Positions 1-8,768 of a DNA stretch of 64,000 bases are shown in pieces. The position numbers and the translations under genes were made by a program. Numbering within the stretch: position 1 is the stretch's first letter; each line of letters starts with the position of its first letter. The notes beneath the pieces are model-generated. The model did no database searches, was not told where the DNA came from, and saw only the letters and a list, made by a program, of their open reading frames with translations. This DNA comes from VRUE01 sp963704505 (lineage in GTDB: Bacteria > Actinomycetota > Thermoleophilia > Solirubrobacterales > 70-9): contig OY969912.1 of assembly GCA_963704505.1 (NCBI GenBank), positions 868,001-932,000 of the forward strand, written 5' to 3'.

Positions 1-1
1 G

Positions 2-3000
2 CAGGCGGCCAAAGGTGGCCAGGGCGTCGGCGCATCTGCCGACGGCAGCGGAGGCGAAGCGGAGCAGCCGTCGGATGATTCTGGGGGCGGTGGCGCATCT
101 GCCGGGGGCAGCGGAGGCGAAGCCGAGCAGTCCCCGGATGATGGCGAAGCCGTCCAGCAGAACTCCGGCGTTCAGCGGATCGGGTTGTCCGCGACGCAGA
201 GGCCGCTCGAACGGATAGCGGGGTTCTTGGTCGGGCCGAAAAGGGAGTGCGAGATTGTCGACGCGGGGATCGCGAAGGAGCTCGACCTCGAGATCGTCGT
301 CCCGGTCGAGGACATGGCCGAACCGGGCGCTCCCAACTTCCCGAACTCGGAGGGAGTGCCGGCCGAGGGCGAGCCCCTCGCCCACATCCGCTCGATCTGG
401 CCGGCGATCTACCCCGAGCTGCTGAAGCTGGTCGAAGAACACAAGTCGACGATCATCTTCGTCAACGCTCGCCGAGCCGCCGAGCGCCTCGCGAAACGTT
501 TGAACGAGCTCGCAAACGGCGAAGGCGAAGGAGAGCTGCCGGCAACTGAGCATGGTGGGCACGTCCGAACCAGCGACACAGTCGCGGGTCCGGCGGCCCA
601 AGGTGGCCAGGGCGTCGGCGCATCTGCCGACGGCAGCGGAAGCGAAGCTGAGCAGCCGTCGGATGATGGCGAAGCCGTCCAGCAGGCCCCCGTGGAGGTC
701 GCCCGCGCCCACCACGGATCCCTGAGCCACGAGGAGCGGATGGTGGTCGAGGAGATGCTGAAGTCGGGGCAGCTGCCCTGCCTGGTGGCCACCTCGTCGC
801 TCGAGCTGGGGATCGACATGGGGGCCGTCGACCTCGTGATCCAGGTCGAGTCGCCGAAGTCGGTGAGCCGCGGCCTGCAGCGCGTCGGACGCGCCGGGCA
901 CTCGCTCGGCGAGGTCTCCCGCGGCCGCATTTTCCCGAAGTTCCGAGCCGACCTGCTCGAGTGCGCGGTCGTCGCCAAGCGGATGCGGGCGGGCCAGATC
1001 GAGGAGACCGTGATCCCTCAGAACCCGCTCGACGTGCTCGCCCAGCACCTGGTCTCGATGGCGGCTCTCGACGACTGGAAGATCGACGAGGTCGAGCGCC
1101 TCGTGAACTCCTCCGAGCCCTTTCATGACCTCTCCCGCGAGCAGCTCGAGAACGTCCTCGACATGCTCGACGGCCGCTATCCGTCGGACCGCTTCGCCGA
1201 GCTCCGTCCCCGCATCGTCTGGGACCGGACCGAGGGGACGATGCACGGCCGCAAAGGCTCGCGCCAGCTCGTCGTCACCAACGCCGGCACGATCCCCGAC
1301 CGCGGCCTCTACGGCGTCCATCTCCCCGACGGCCGGCGGGTCGGCGAGCTCGACGAGGAGATGGTCTACGAGGCCAGGCCAGGCCAGACTTTCCTGCTCG
1401 GCGCGACCACCTGGCGGATCGAGGACATCACCCGCGACCGGGTGATCGTCACCCCCGCCCCCGGCGCGCCCGGGGCCGTGCCGTTCTGGAAGGGCGACGG
1501 AATCGGCCGCCCGGCCGAGCTGGGCAAGGCGATCGGCGCCTTCGCCCGCGAGGCGGTCTCCAAAGAGCCGGCCGAGCTGGCGGCCGAGTGCGACCTCGAC
1601 CGCCGTGCCAGCGAGAACCTCGTCGCCTACCTGCGCGAGCAGCAGGCGGCGACGCGGGTCGTCCCCTCCGACCAGACGATCGTCGTCGAGCGCTTCCGCG
1701 ATGAGATCGGCGATTGGCGGCTCTGCGTCCTCTCGCCCTACGGCGGCCGCGTGCACGCGGCATGGGGCCTGGCCCTGAGCCAGAAGATCCGCACCGAGCG
1801 TGACCTCGAGGCCGACGCGATCTGGTCCGACGACGGGATCGTCATCCACATGCCCGACGCCGACGAGCCGCCGCCCAGCGACCTGGTCCTGATCGAGCCC
1901 GACGAGATCGAGGACCTGGTCGTCGCCGAGCTCTCCGGCTCGGCGCTGTTCGGCGCCCGCTTCCGCGAGAACGCCGCCCGCTCGCTTCTGATCCCCCGCG
2001 CCTACCCCGGCAAGCGCACGCCGCTCTGGCAGCAGCGGCTCAAGTCGCAGAGCCTGCTCGAGGTGGCCCGCGACCACCCCCGCTTCCCGGTCATCCTCGA
2101 GACCTACCGCGAGTGCCTGCAGGACGTCCTCGACCTGCCCTCGCTTGCCGAGCTGCTGCGCGACCTGCATTCGCGCAAGCTCAGCCTGGTCGAGGTCGAG
2201 ACCCAGAGCGCCTCGCCGTTCGCCTCCTCGCTGCTCTTCGACTACGTCGCCACCTACATGTACGAGGGCGACACGCCCAACGCGGAGCGCCGTGCCGCCG
2301 CGCTCTCCCTCGACCGCGACCTCCTGCGCGAGCTGCTCGGCCAAGAGGAGCTGCGCGAGCTGATCGACCCCGAAGCCCTGGAGGAGGTCGAGGCGCAGCT
2401 CCAGCACCGCACCGAGGCCGGCAAGGCCGGAGACCGCGACGCGCTCCAGCAGGTCCTCCGCAACGTCGGCGACCTGACCGCGGAGGAGTGCGCGGAACGC
2501 GTGGCCGAGGGCTACTCGGCGGCCTCGATGCTGGAGAAGCTGGTCGACGAGCGCCGCGTCGCCCTGATCCGGGTCGCGGGCGAGGAGCGCTACATAGCCG
2601 GCGAGGACGCAGGCATGTACCGCGACGCGCTCGGCGTGCCGCCGCCACCGGGGCTTCCCGACTCCTTCCTCGACTCCGGCGAGGATCCGCTGTCGACCCT
2701 TGTGCGCCGCTACGCCCGCACCCACGGGCCCTTCGCGACCGGCCGGCCCGCCGCCCGCTACGGGGTCGACCCGACCGCCGCCCTGCGCGAGTTGGAGCGG
2801 GCCGGGACCCTGGTGCGGGGGAGCTGCTCCCCGGCGGGACCGAGCGCGAGTGGTGCGACTCCGAGGTCCTCCGCCGCGTTCGTCGCTCCAGCCTCGCCCA
2901 CCTGCGCCGCGAGGTCGAGCCCGCTTCCCGTGACCGCTTCGCACGCTTCCTGCCGAGCTGGCAGAACGTCGACGCGCACCGGGCCGCCGGGGCCGGGCCG

Positions 3001-3046
3001 GATCGCCTGCGCGAAGCCCTCGTCCCGCTCCAGGGCGTCGCCCTGA
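2..3046 (+). CDS. lhr: Lhr-family DEAD/DEAH ATP-dependent helicase, 5' cut by window edge, frame lost near 2817
   Basis: The frame is open from base 2, so the true start and motifs I and II lie upstream of the window. Visible parts are motif III (RIGLSATQRP, from about 176), motif IV (IIFVNARR, about 451), AHHGSLSHEER (about 709), motif V (LVATSSLELGIDMG, about 784) and motif VI (QRVGRAGH, about 877), followed by the winged-helix and Lhr-specific regions. These are diagnostic of Lhr, a 3'-5' translocase of about 1,500 residues acting in DNA repair. Authentic coding stops at a run of five Gs at 2817-2821; after that this frame runs about 75 nonsense residues to 3046. The real continuation is the next entry. 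Two low-complexity, homologous inserts interrupt the helicase core. Family assignment is firm. Confidence 0.85.
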   Translation, partial: QAAKGGQGVGASADGSGGEAEQPSDDSGGGGASAGGSGGEAEQSPDDGEAVQQNSGVQRIGLSATQRPLERIAGFLVGPKRECEIVDAGIAKELDLEIVVPVEDMAEPGAPNFPNSEGVPAEGEPLAHIRSIWPAIYPELLKLVEEHKSTIIFVNARRAAERLAKRLNELANGEGEGELPATEHGGHVRTSDTVAGPAAQGGQGVGASADGSGSEAEQPSDDGEAVQQAPVEVARAHHGSLSHEERMVVEEMLKSGQLPCLVATSSLELGIDMGAVDLVIQVESPKSVSRGLQRVGRAGHSLGEVSRGRIFPKFRADLLECAVVAKRMRAGQIEETVIPQNPLDVLAQHLVSMAALDDWKIDEVERLVNSSEPFHDLSREQLENVLDMLDGRYPSDRFAELRPRIVWDRTEGTMHGRKGSRQLVVTNAGTIPDRGLYGVHLPDGRRVGELDEEMVYEARPGQTFLLGATTWRIEDITRDRVIVTPAPGAPGAVPFWKGDGIGRPAELGKAIGAFAREAVSKEPAELAAECDLDRRASENLVAYLREQQAATRVVPSDQTIVVERFRDEIGDWRLCVLSPYGGRVHAAWGLALSQKIRTERDLEADAIWSDDGIVIHMPDADEPPPSDLVLIEPDEIEDLVVAELSGSALFGARFRENAARSLLIPRAYPGKRTPLWQQRLKSQSLLEVARDHPRFPVILETYRECLQDVLDLPSLAELLRDLHSRKLSLVEVETQSASPFASSLLFDYVATYMYEGDTPNAERRAAALSLDRDLLRELLGQEELRELIDPEALEEVEAQLQHRTEAGKAGDRDALQQVLRNVGDLTAEECAERVAEGYSAASMLEKLVDERRVALIRVAGEERYIAGEDAGMYRDALGVPPPPGLPDSFLDSGEDPLSTLVRRYARTHGPFATGRPAARYGVDPTAALRELERAGTLVRGSCSPAGPSASGATPRSSAAFVAPASPTCAARSSPLPVTASHASCRAGRTSTRTGPPGPGRIACAKPSSRSRASP
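5..160 (+). repeat. Two tandem 75-nt in-frame repeat units in the Lhr gene
   Basis: Units at 5-79 and 86-160 encode Gly/Ala/Ser/Asp/Glu-rich peptide (ADGSGGEAEQPSDD, then AGGSGGEAEQSPDDGEAVQQ). They sit just before motif III. A third copy lies at 593-685 inside the same gene. The first unit and the third are nearly identical over 75 nt; the second unit and the third share their last 25 nt exactly. Confidence 0.85.
593..685 (+). repeat. Third copy of the Lhr in-frame insert
   Basis: It codes for GQGVGASADGSGSEAEQPSD followed by DGEAVQQ, between motif IV and the AHHGSL strand of the second RecA lobe. It combines the start of the 5-79 unit with the end of the 86-160 unit, as expected of duplication or gene conversion within one gene. 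The frame is kept, so the inserts are likely flexible loops. Confidence 0.8.
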
Positions 3047-4152
3047 CCCCGAAAGTGTGGGAGCAGGACGTCCTGCCCCGGCGGCTCGGCGCCTACTCGC
3101 AGGCCTGGCTCGACGAACTCTGCACGAGCGGAGAGGTGGTCTGGATCGGCGCCGGCGCCCGCGGCCGCAACGACGGCAGGGTCGCGCTCTACTTCCGCGA
3201 GGACGTGCGCCTCGCCGGCCCGCCCCCGGCGAACGCGAAGCTCGAACGCCCCGAGGGCGAGGTCCATGACCAGATCCGTGAGCGGCTCGCGGCCGGTCCC
3301 GTCTTCTGGCTCGACCTGATGGCCGACTCCGAGGGGCCGGTCGAGGACCTCCATAACGCGCTCTGGGACCTCGCCTGGTCGGGTGAGGTGACCAACGACG
3401 CCTTCGCCCCGCTGCGCGCCCCGCGTCTGCGCGCCGGTCCCTCCCAGGAGAGCCGCGGCCGCCGCTTCGCCCGCCGCCGCGGCGGCGGTTCCGCCGTCCA
3501 GGGGCGCTGGTCCCTGCTCGAGCCGCTCTTCGCCGGCGCTCCGGCGGCCGGCCCCCGGCTGCGCGCCCAGGCCGAGCTGATGCTCGAGCGCTACGGGATC
3601 GTCACCCGGGAGACGGTCCTCGCCGAGGGCGTCCCCGGCGGCTTCTCGACCCTCTACGCCGAGCTCGGCAACCTCGAGCTGCTCGGCACCGCCCGCCGCG
3701 GCTACTTCGTCGAGGGGCTGGGGGGCGCCCAGTTCGCCCTCCCCGGCGCGGTCGAGCGGCTGCGCTCGCTGCCCTCGGACTCGGGCGCGTACAAGCTGCT
3801 TGCGACGACCGACCCCGCCAACCCATACGGCTCCGCGCTGCCGTGGCCGAAGCGCGAGGGGGGCAGGCGACCGGCGCGCGCCCCCGGCGCCCATGTCCTG
3901 CTCCGCGACGGCGAGCCGGTCCTCTACGTCGAGCGGGGAGGCAGGGGGATCCTGCGCCTCGCCGACCTCGACGAGGCCGCCCTCGGGGCGGCGATGCAGG
4001 CGCTCGCCGGCGCCGTCGCAGAGGGGCGCCTGCCCAAACTCGGGGTGGAGAAGCTCGACGGCGAGCCGGTGATCGGCTCCGGCCACGAGGACGCCCTGCT
4101 CGGCGCCGGCTTCAGCCGGGCCCCGACCAAACTGACCGTCTCACAGAGGTGA
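2818..4152 (+). CDS. lhr: Lhr helicase C-terminal part (continuation after frameshift)
   Basis: This frame takes up exactly where the helicase frame breaks, from GELLPGGTEREWCDSEVLRR, and runs to a TGA at 4150-4152. It is the normal C-terminal region of bacterial Lhr, with LTPKVWEQDVLPRRLGAY, RWSLLEPLFAG, ERYGIVTRE and a region ending KLTVSQR. It has no start codon or ribosome binding site of its own at the junction, so it is not an independent gene. One extra G in the run at 2817-2821 would restore a single protein. The stop overlaps the convergent glycosyltransferase gene by 12 bases. A sequencing error or a recent real mutation is possible; intact coding on both sides favours an error or a very young lesion. 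Confidence 0.8.
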   Translation, partial: GELLPGGTEREWCDSEVLRRVRRSSLAHLRREVEPASRDRFARFLPSWQNVDAHRAAGAGPDRLREALVPLQGVALTPKVWEQDVLPRRLGAYSQAWLDELCTSGEVVWIGAGARGRNDGRVALYFREDVRLAGPPPANAKLERPEGEVHDQIRERLAAGPVFWLDLMADSEGPVEDLHNALWDLAWSGEVTNDAFAPLRAPRLRAGPSQESRGRRFARRRGGGSAVQGRWSLLEPLFAGAPAAGPRLRAQAELMLERYGIVTRETVLAEGVPGGFSTLYAELGNLELLGTARRGYFVEGLGGAQFALPGAVERLRSLPSDSGAYKLLATTDPANPYGSALPWPKREGGRRPARAPGAHVLLRDGEPVLYVERGGRGILRLADLDEAALGAAMQALAGAVAEGRLPKLGVEKLDGEPVIGSGHEDALLGAGFSRAPTKLTVSQR

Positions 4153-5358
4153 GGCGGCGAGCTCGAGAATGCGATCCAGCGCCTCGCCGCGGTTGGCGAT
4201 CGTGCTCAGCTCCCACTCGCGGGCCTGCTCGAGCCGCGCCGCGTAGCCGTCGCGGTCGGACTCGATCCGGCCCAGGGACGCCGCCAGCGCGCCCTCGGCC
4301 ACCTGGCCCCTGAACTCGCCGGTGAGCGGCACCGCCAGCCCCAGCTCCTGGCAGCGCGCCGCCAGCTCCGGCTGGTCGCCGGAGAGCGGGTAGGAGATCA
4401 TCGGCACCCGCGCGTAGATCGCCTCGTGGGTCGAGTTGATCCCGTGATGGGTGACGAAGGCGTCGGCCCGGGCCAGTTCCCGCCACTGGTCGAAGCGCTC
4501 GCGGACGGTGACCCCGGGATGGTCGAGGCGGGCGAGCTGCTCGGCCGGCGCCGGGTGGCCGCCGAGGCTGATCTCGAGCTCCACATCGCCGAGCGCGGCG
4601 CACTCGCGGGCGAGCACGGCGAGGGCGTCGAAGGCCTGCTCGGAGTAGTAGAGCCAGGCGATCGTTCCGAAGGAGGCGAGGACGCGGCGCCGACCGTCGT
4701 CGGGGGCCCGCGGCTCGGTGGCGGGCGCGAGCTGCGGCGAGAGGGTGCCGAAGAAGGCGAGCGGCTCGAGGGCCGGGCGGTCCTCGGCGGAGAGGAACTG
4801 CTCGGGCTCGGGGTAGAGGTTCAGGTAGGGGCTGAATGCCTGGACGTAGGAGAACGGGTTTGCGTCGGCCATGCCATGGACCTCGCGCAGGCGCTCGACC
4901 GCCGCCCAGCACTCGGGCGAGGTCGCGACCCTCGCCTCGCCGCGCAGTTTCTCGGCGGCGCGCTCGGGGACGAGGGCGTGGTTGGGGACCACGTTGACGT
5001 AGGGAAGGCCGAGGGTCATGCCGACCACCGGCCCCAGCACCGAGTAGGTCTCATAGAGGATCAGGCTGGGGGAGAGGCGGGCGATCTCTGCTGCGATCGC
5101 CTCCCCGTGGACCCCGGCGAAGGTGACGTAGCGGCTCGGCCGCGGGATCGACGAGTCGTCGACGGCCTCGACCGGCCGGCCCGCGTAGAGGTCGACGAAG
5201 CGGGCTCCTGCCGGCTCGACCTCGGAGCGCAGGTCCTCCCGGGTCATCACCACCACCTTCTGGTCCCGCTCGGCGATGAGCTCGGCGACGACCGCCATCA
5301 GCGCCTTGATGTGGCCGAGGCCCTGGACGCAGATCGCGACGATCGGCCCGTCGGTCAT
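4141..5358 (-). CDS. MGT-family (UDP-glucuronosyl/macrolide-type) glycosyltransferase
   Basis: A 405-residue GT-B fold transferase. The N-terminal half starts PIVAICVQGLGHIKALMAVV; the C-terminal nucleotide-sugar half has VLASFGTIAW, ADAFVTHHGINSTHEAI and YPLSGDQPELAARCQELG, matching the MGT/UGT signature (HHG, then a DQ pair). The acceptor is unknown. The ATG at 5358 overlaps the stop of the upstream phosphotransferase gene (ATGA), giving translational coupling in the order P-loop protein, phosphotransferase, glycosyltransferase. The context suggests modification of one small molecule or peptide, but no precursor is visible. Confidence 0.85.
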   Translation of the reverse strand: MTDGPIVAICVQGLGHIKALMAVVAELIAERDQKVVVMTREDLRSEVEPAGARFVDLYAGRPVEAVDDSSIPRPSRYVTFAGVHGEAIAAEIARLSPSLILYETYSVLGPVVGMTLGLPYVNVVPNHALVPERAAEKLRGEARVATSPECWAAVERLREVHGMADANPFSYVQAFSPYLNLYPEPEQFLSAEDRPALEPLAFFGTLSPQLAPATEPRAPDDGRRRVLASFGTIAWLYYSEQAFDALAVLARECAALGDVELEISLGGHPAPAEQLARLDHPGVTVRERFDQWRELARADAFVTHHGINSTHEAIYARVPMISYPLSGDQPELAARCQELGLAVPLTGEFRGQVAEGALAASLGRIESDRDGYAARLEQAREWELSTIANRGEALDRILELAASPL

Positions 5359-6206
5359 CGACCGCCCCCGCTCCGCTCGGCGAGCCGCGCCAGCATCGCC
5401 GGCAGACGCTCTGGGCTGGCCCGCTGGTAGATCCTCGCCAGGGATACGTTCGTGATCAGCAGCCAGAACTCGAGCTCGCCGGCAATGCCCCCGGCCTCGC
5501 GGTAGGCGCCGAGCAGGCCCTGCCAATCCGCCTCGGGAAGCTGCCAGCGGTGGTGGGTCCGCCCGAGGTCGAAGCCGGCGGCGCCGACCGTGAACCGCTC
5601 GTTGTCGATCACGGTGAGCCGGCCCTCCTCGTCGACGACGAGGTTTTCCGCGCAGACGTCGCGATGGATCAGGACCGGGAGGTACTCGCCGGGGTCGGCG
5701 CTTGCGATCTCGGCGGCGATCGCCTCGCCGATGGCCCCCGAGAGCGCCCCCGACCCGACCAGGGTCTCGAGGTCGCTCTCTGCCTCTTGCCTGTAGTCCG
5801 AGGTGCCGCGGGCGCGGCCGTCACCGCTACGCGGCGGCATCGAGTGGAGACGAGCGAGCAGCGCGCCGGCCTCCGCGACGACCTCCGCCGACGCATCGTC
5901 GCCGACCTCACTGCCCTCGACCCAGAGCTCGAGCAGGATCCCGCCATGGCGGGCAAGGACAGGGGCGAAGGCCGGCTCGAGGCCGCGGCGCAGGTCCTCC
6001 TGCTCGGCGGCGCTCTCGGCATCGGGAAAGCGCCGAGCCTTGATCCGCGAGCCGTCGGCAGCTTCCGCGACGAAGGTGTAGCGACCCCGCTTCGAGCCGT
6101 GCAGAGGCGAGATCGGCTCCATCCGCGCGGCTGCGAAGCCGCGGAGGTCGAGCGCCGCGGCCACCTCCTGCCGGATCTCTTCGTCCGGGATCTCGGTCAG
6201 GCCCAT
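5355..6206 (-). CDS. Aminoglycoside/choline-kinase-like phosphotransferase
   Basis: A 283-residue protein of the APH fold. The catalytic loop LIHRDVCAENLVVD (HxDxxxxN) and the metal-binding motif LTVIDNERF are both present, followed by FDLGRTHHRW. An N-terminal nucleotide-binding lobe with RYTFVAEAADGSRIKARRF precedes them. It should transfer the ATP gamma-phosphate to a small hydroxylated substrate; the fold does not identify it and a resistance role should not be assumed. The gene overlaps its upstream neighbour by 10 bases and its downstream neighbour by 4, so all three are probably co-transcribed. Confidence 0.8.
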   Translation of the reverse strand: MGLTEIPDEEIRQEVAAALDLRGFAAARMEPISPLHGSKRGRYTFVAEAADGSRIKARRFPDAESAAEQEDLRRGLEPAFAPVLARHGGILLELWVEGSEVGDDASAEVVAEAGALLARLHSMPPRSGDGRARGTSDYRQEAESDLETLVGSGALSGAIGEAIAAEIASADPGEYLPVLIHRDVCAENLVVDEEGRLTVIDNERFTVGAAGFDLGRTHHRWQLPEADWQGLLGAYREAGGIAGELEFWLLITNVSLARIYQRASPERLPAMLARLAERSGGGR

Positions 6207-7372
6207 GGCGCGACGCCGGCCAGGAAGGCGCTGCCGAAGTCGGGCTCGTCATAGGCGCCGCGGCCGAGCACGACCCGAAAGCCGGGCGCCGCCTCGGCAA
6301 GCCGGTCGGCCAGCTCGGAGGGGGGAGTGCGCCGTCCGCCCGCGGCATCCTCGAAGACCGTCGCCCTTCGCGGCCGGGCTCCGTTGCCGAAGAGGTTCGC
6401 CCAGACCCTGGCACCGACCTCGCGTGGGGCGAGCGGCTCCACCGACCAGCCGCTCGCGGCGGGGTCGATCTCGGGGAAGACCAGGGCGCCGAGGGGCGCC
6501 GAGGCCGAGCGCTCGGCGCCGAGGAGGGCGGCGAGCTGCCCGGGGCCGAGCATCAGCTCCTCCGTCTGCGGAGGCCCGGCGTCGGGCGGCCCGGCGAGCT
6601 CGGCGGGGGTGTAGAGGAAGGGCCTGTCGATGTCGGGCAGGCCGCCGCGCAGCTCGGGGAATTCGACTTCGGTCCCGGACCGGACTTTGAGCGCCGAGGG
6701 CATGCCCCAGGTGTGCGCGCCGTCATCGAGCGGACCGGCGAAGACACGGTCGTTGGCGACCGACGCACAGAGGCCGGAGCGCAGCAGGTGGAAGCTCAGC
6801 GTCGTCTTGCCGGCGCGTTTGGGGCCGAGGAAGACGATCGAGCGGCCGGCCACCTCGACCGCCGCCGCGTGGAGCTCGAGCACGCTCTGCCGCAACTGGG
6901 TGGCGATCAGCTCCTGGATCAGAAGGGCCATCGTGAATCGCCAGCGGACATCGGCGGGGTCGCCGCAGAGCAGCGTGCCGGCCGGGCCGAGGGCGATCAC
7001 GCACGAGCGCCGATCGTCGGCGGCGAACAGCGTCTCCTCGCGGCGCCAGGCGGGCAGCTCGTAGAGGCTCTGGTCGAAGGCGAAGATCGGCTCCGGGGAG
7101 GTGTCCGTCGGGCGTGCCGCGGCGAGCTCGGCGAAGGCCTCGGCCGAGGAGGCCACCTCCAGGGCGGGGCCGGGCCCAGGCTCCGAGCAGGCGAGCGTCG
7201 GGCCGAAGTAATCGAGCGCCCAGGCGAGCGCGGCGGGGGCGTCGCAGGACAGGGTCAGCTCGGCACCTGGCCCGAAGGAGAGGCCCCTTGCCGTTCCCGT
7301 AGTTATCGCCCTCGCGGCCCCGATCGCCACCACGTCGGGGCAAGCTATCTGCTGGCGGCAGGCCTCCGCCAC
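6197..7372 (-). CDS. HPr-kinase/PEPCK-like P-loop protein
   Basis: A 391-residue protein with a Walker A motif at residues 183-190 (GPKRAGKTTLSFHLL), preceded by a histidine-containing strand (ELHAAAVEVAGRSIVFLG) as in HprK-like proteins found in peptide and sugar modification clusters. Catabolite-repression HprK is shorter and has a different N-terminus, so classical HPr phosphorylation is unlikely. It starts with GTG at 7372, 23 bases from the divergent Crp-family gene, so the promoters overlap. It heads a three-gene operon with a phosphotransferase and a glycosyltransferase. The substrate is unknown. Confidence 0.65.
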   Translation of the reverse strand: MAEACRQQIACPDVVAIGAARAITTGTARGLSFGPGAELTLSCDAPAALAWALDYFGPTLACSEPGPGPALEVASSAEAFAELAAARPTDTSPEPIFAFDQSLYELPAWRREETLFAADDRRSCVIALGPAGTLLCGDPADVRWRFTMALLIQELIATQLRQSVLELHAAAVEVAGRSIVFLGPKRAGKTTLSFHLLRSGLCASVANDRVFAGPLDDGAHTWGMPSALKVRSGTEVEFPELRGGLPDIDRPFLYTPAELAGPPDAGPPQTEELMLGPGQLAALLGAERSASAPLGALVFPEIDPAASGWSVEPLAPREVGARVWANLFGNGARPRRATVFEDAAGGRRTPPSELADRLAEAAPGFRVVLGRGAYDEPDFGSAFLAGVAPWA

Positions 7373-7395
7373 CTCGGAGGGGATAATTTCGACTA

Positions 7396-8091
7396 ATGGG
7401 AGACGGAGAGCAGAGCGCGGTCGAGCTTCTGCGCAGCGTGCCGCTTTTCTCCGACCTCGAGCAGGACGAGCTCGAGCGCTTCTCCAGGGTCGCGGTCCCG
7501 CGCAGCTTTCCGGCCCTCACCCGGGTCTTCCACGAGGGCGACCATTCCGACGCCTGCTACATCGTGCGCTCGGGAAGCTTCCGCGTCACCCGCGAGCATT
7601 CCGACGGCCGCGCGATCACCCTGGCGACGCTCGGGACCGGCGACATCTTCGGCGAGCTGGCGATGCTCGACGGCGAGGTCCGCTCCGCCAGTGTCGAAGC
7701 CCTGGTCGACGGTGAGCTGCTGGCGCTGCCCGCCGGCGAGGTGCGGGCGCTCCTCGCCCGGCACCCCGAAATCACGGTGAAGCTGGTCGCCGCCCTGGTG
7801 CGGCGCCTGAGGACGGCGAACGAGCGGATCTCGCGGCAGTCCTTCCAGACCGTCCCGAGCCGGGTCGCCGGCGTGCTCTCCCAGCTGGTCGCCGAGGAGT
7901 CCCCGCGGGTCAGCGACGGCGGCGAGGTGACGATCAGGATGAACCAGGCGGATCTCGCCCAGCTCGCCGGCACCTCGCGGGAGAGCGTCAGCCGTTTCCT
8001 CGCCGACCTCGAGCGCGCCGGGGTCGTGCGTCCCGGCCGCGGCCGGGTGACGGTGCTCGACCCCCCGAAGCTCAACAACTACATCTACTAG
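7396..8091 (+). CDS. Crp/Fnr-family transcriptional regulator
   Basis: A 231-residue protein with an N-terminal cyclic-nucleotide-binding beta-roll and a C-terminal winged helix. The phosphate-binding cassette is FGELAMLDGEVRSASVEAL, with the Glu and the Arg-Ser pair that contact cAMP, so real ligand binding is plausible. The recognition helix region is LAQLAGTSRESVSRFLADLE. No cysteine cluster is present, which argues against an Fnr-type Fe-S sensor. It is divergent from the P-loop gene with only 23 bases between starts and may regulate it. The methyltransferase gene follows 7 bases later. Confidence 0.9.
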   Translation: MGDGEQSAVELLRSVPLFSDLEQDELERFSRVAVPRSFPALTRVFHEGDHSDACYIVRSGSFRVTREHSDGRAITLATLGTGDIFGELAMLDGEVRSASVEALVDGELLALPAGEVRALLARHPEITVKLVAALVRRLRTANERISRQSFQTVPSRVAGVLSQLVAEESPRVSDGGEVTIRMNQADLAQLAGTSRESVSRFLADLERAGVVRPGRGRVTVLDPPKLNNYIY

Positions 8092-8098
8092 GCCGCGG

Positions 8099-8743
8099 GT
8101 GAGGGACCACGCGGCGCGGCGGGCGGCGATGGTCGACCGCCAGCTGCGCCGCCGGGGGATCGCCGACGAGCGCGTCCTCGAGGCGATCGGCGCGGTCCCC
8201 AGGGAGGCCTTCGTCCCGGCCGGCATGAGGGGTCGGGCGTACGCCGACTCGGCTCTCCCGATCGGCGAGGGCCAGACGATCTCGCAGCCCTGGATCGTCG
8301 CCGCCATCTGCCAGGCGCTGCGCCTGCGCGGCGAGGAGCGCGTGCTCGAGGTCGGCACCGGCTCCGGCTACTCGGCCGCGGTGCTCTCGCTCCTCGCCGC
8401 CGAGGTGCTGAGCGTCGAGCGGCTAACCGGCCTGGCGGCCTCGGCGATCGGAGCGCTCGCGGCCGCCGGCATCGAGGGCGTCGAGGTGCTGGTCGGCGAC
8501 GGCAGCCGCGGGGTGCCGGACCGCTCCCCGTTTGATGCGATCGCCGTGCACGCCGCGGCACCCGCCCCGCCTCGGTCGCTGCTCGGGCAGCTCGCCGAGG
8601 GCGGGCGCCTGGTCGTCCCGATCGCCGCCGGGGAGCGCGAGGTGCTCACGGTGTTCCTTCGAGGCGCGGACGGCCTTGCCGTCGAGGCGATCGGCCCCTG
8701 CCGTTTCGTGCCACTGATCGGCGAGGAGGGCTTCGCGCCCTGA
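8099..8743 (+). CDS. pcm: Protein-L-isoaspartate O-methyltransferase
   Basis: A 214-residue SAM-dependent methyltransferase that starts repair of isoaspartyl damage in aged proteins. The N-terminus carries MVDRQLRRRGI and VPREAFVPAG. The PCMT substrate loop is SALPIGEGQTISQPWIVA and the SAM-binding motif I is VLEVGTGSGYSAAVLS. Length and motif order are normal for the family. The GTG start lies 7 bases after the Crp-family stop, so the two genes may be co-transcribed. Confidence 0.92.
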   Translation: MRDHAARRAAMVDRQLRRRGIADERVLEAIGAVPREAFVPAGMRGRAYADSALPIGEGQTISQPWIVAAICQALRLRGEERVLEVGTGSGYSAAVLSLLAAEVLSVERLTGLAASAIGALAAAGIEGVEVLVGDGSRGVPDRSPFDAIAVHAAAPAPPRSLLGQLAEGGRLVVPIAAGEREVLTVFLRGADGLAVEAIGPCRFVPLIGEEGFAP

Positions 8744-8768
8744 CCTCCGCGGCGAAGGCCGCGAGCGA

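Noticed and set aside
2758..4086. Long minus-strand frame (442 codons) opposite the Lhr C-terminus
   Set aside because: It is a mirror of high-GC coding sequence; no motifs, while the plus frame matches Lhr.
5355..6206. Aminoglycoside resistance gene
   Set aside because: The fold is shared by many small-molecule kinases, and the neighbours do not suggest resistance.
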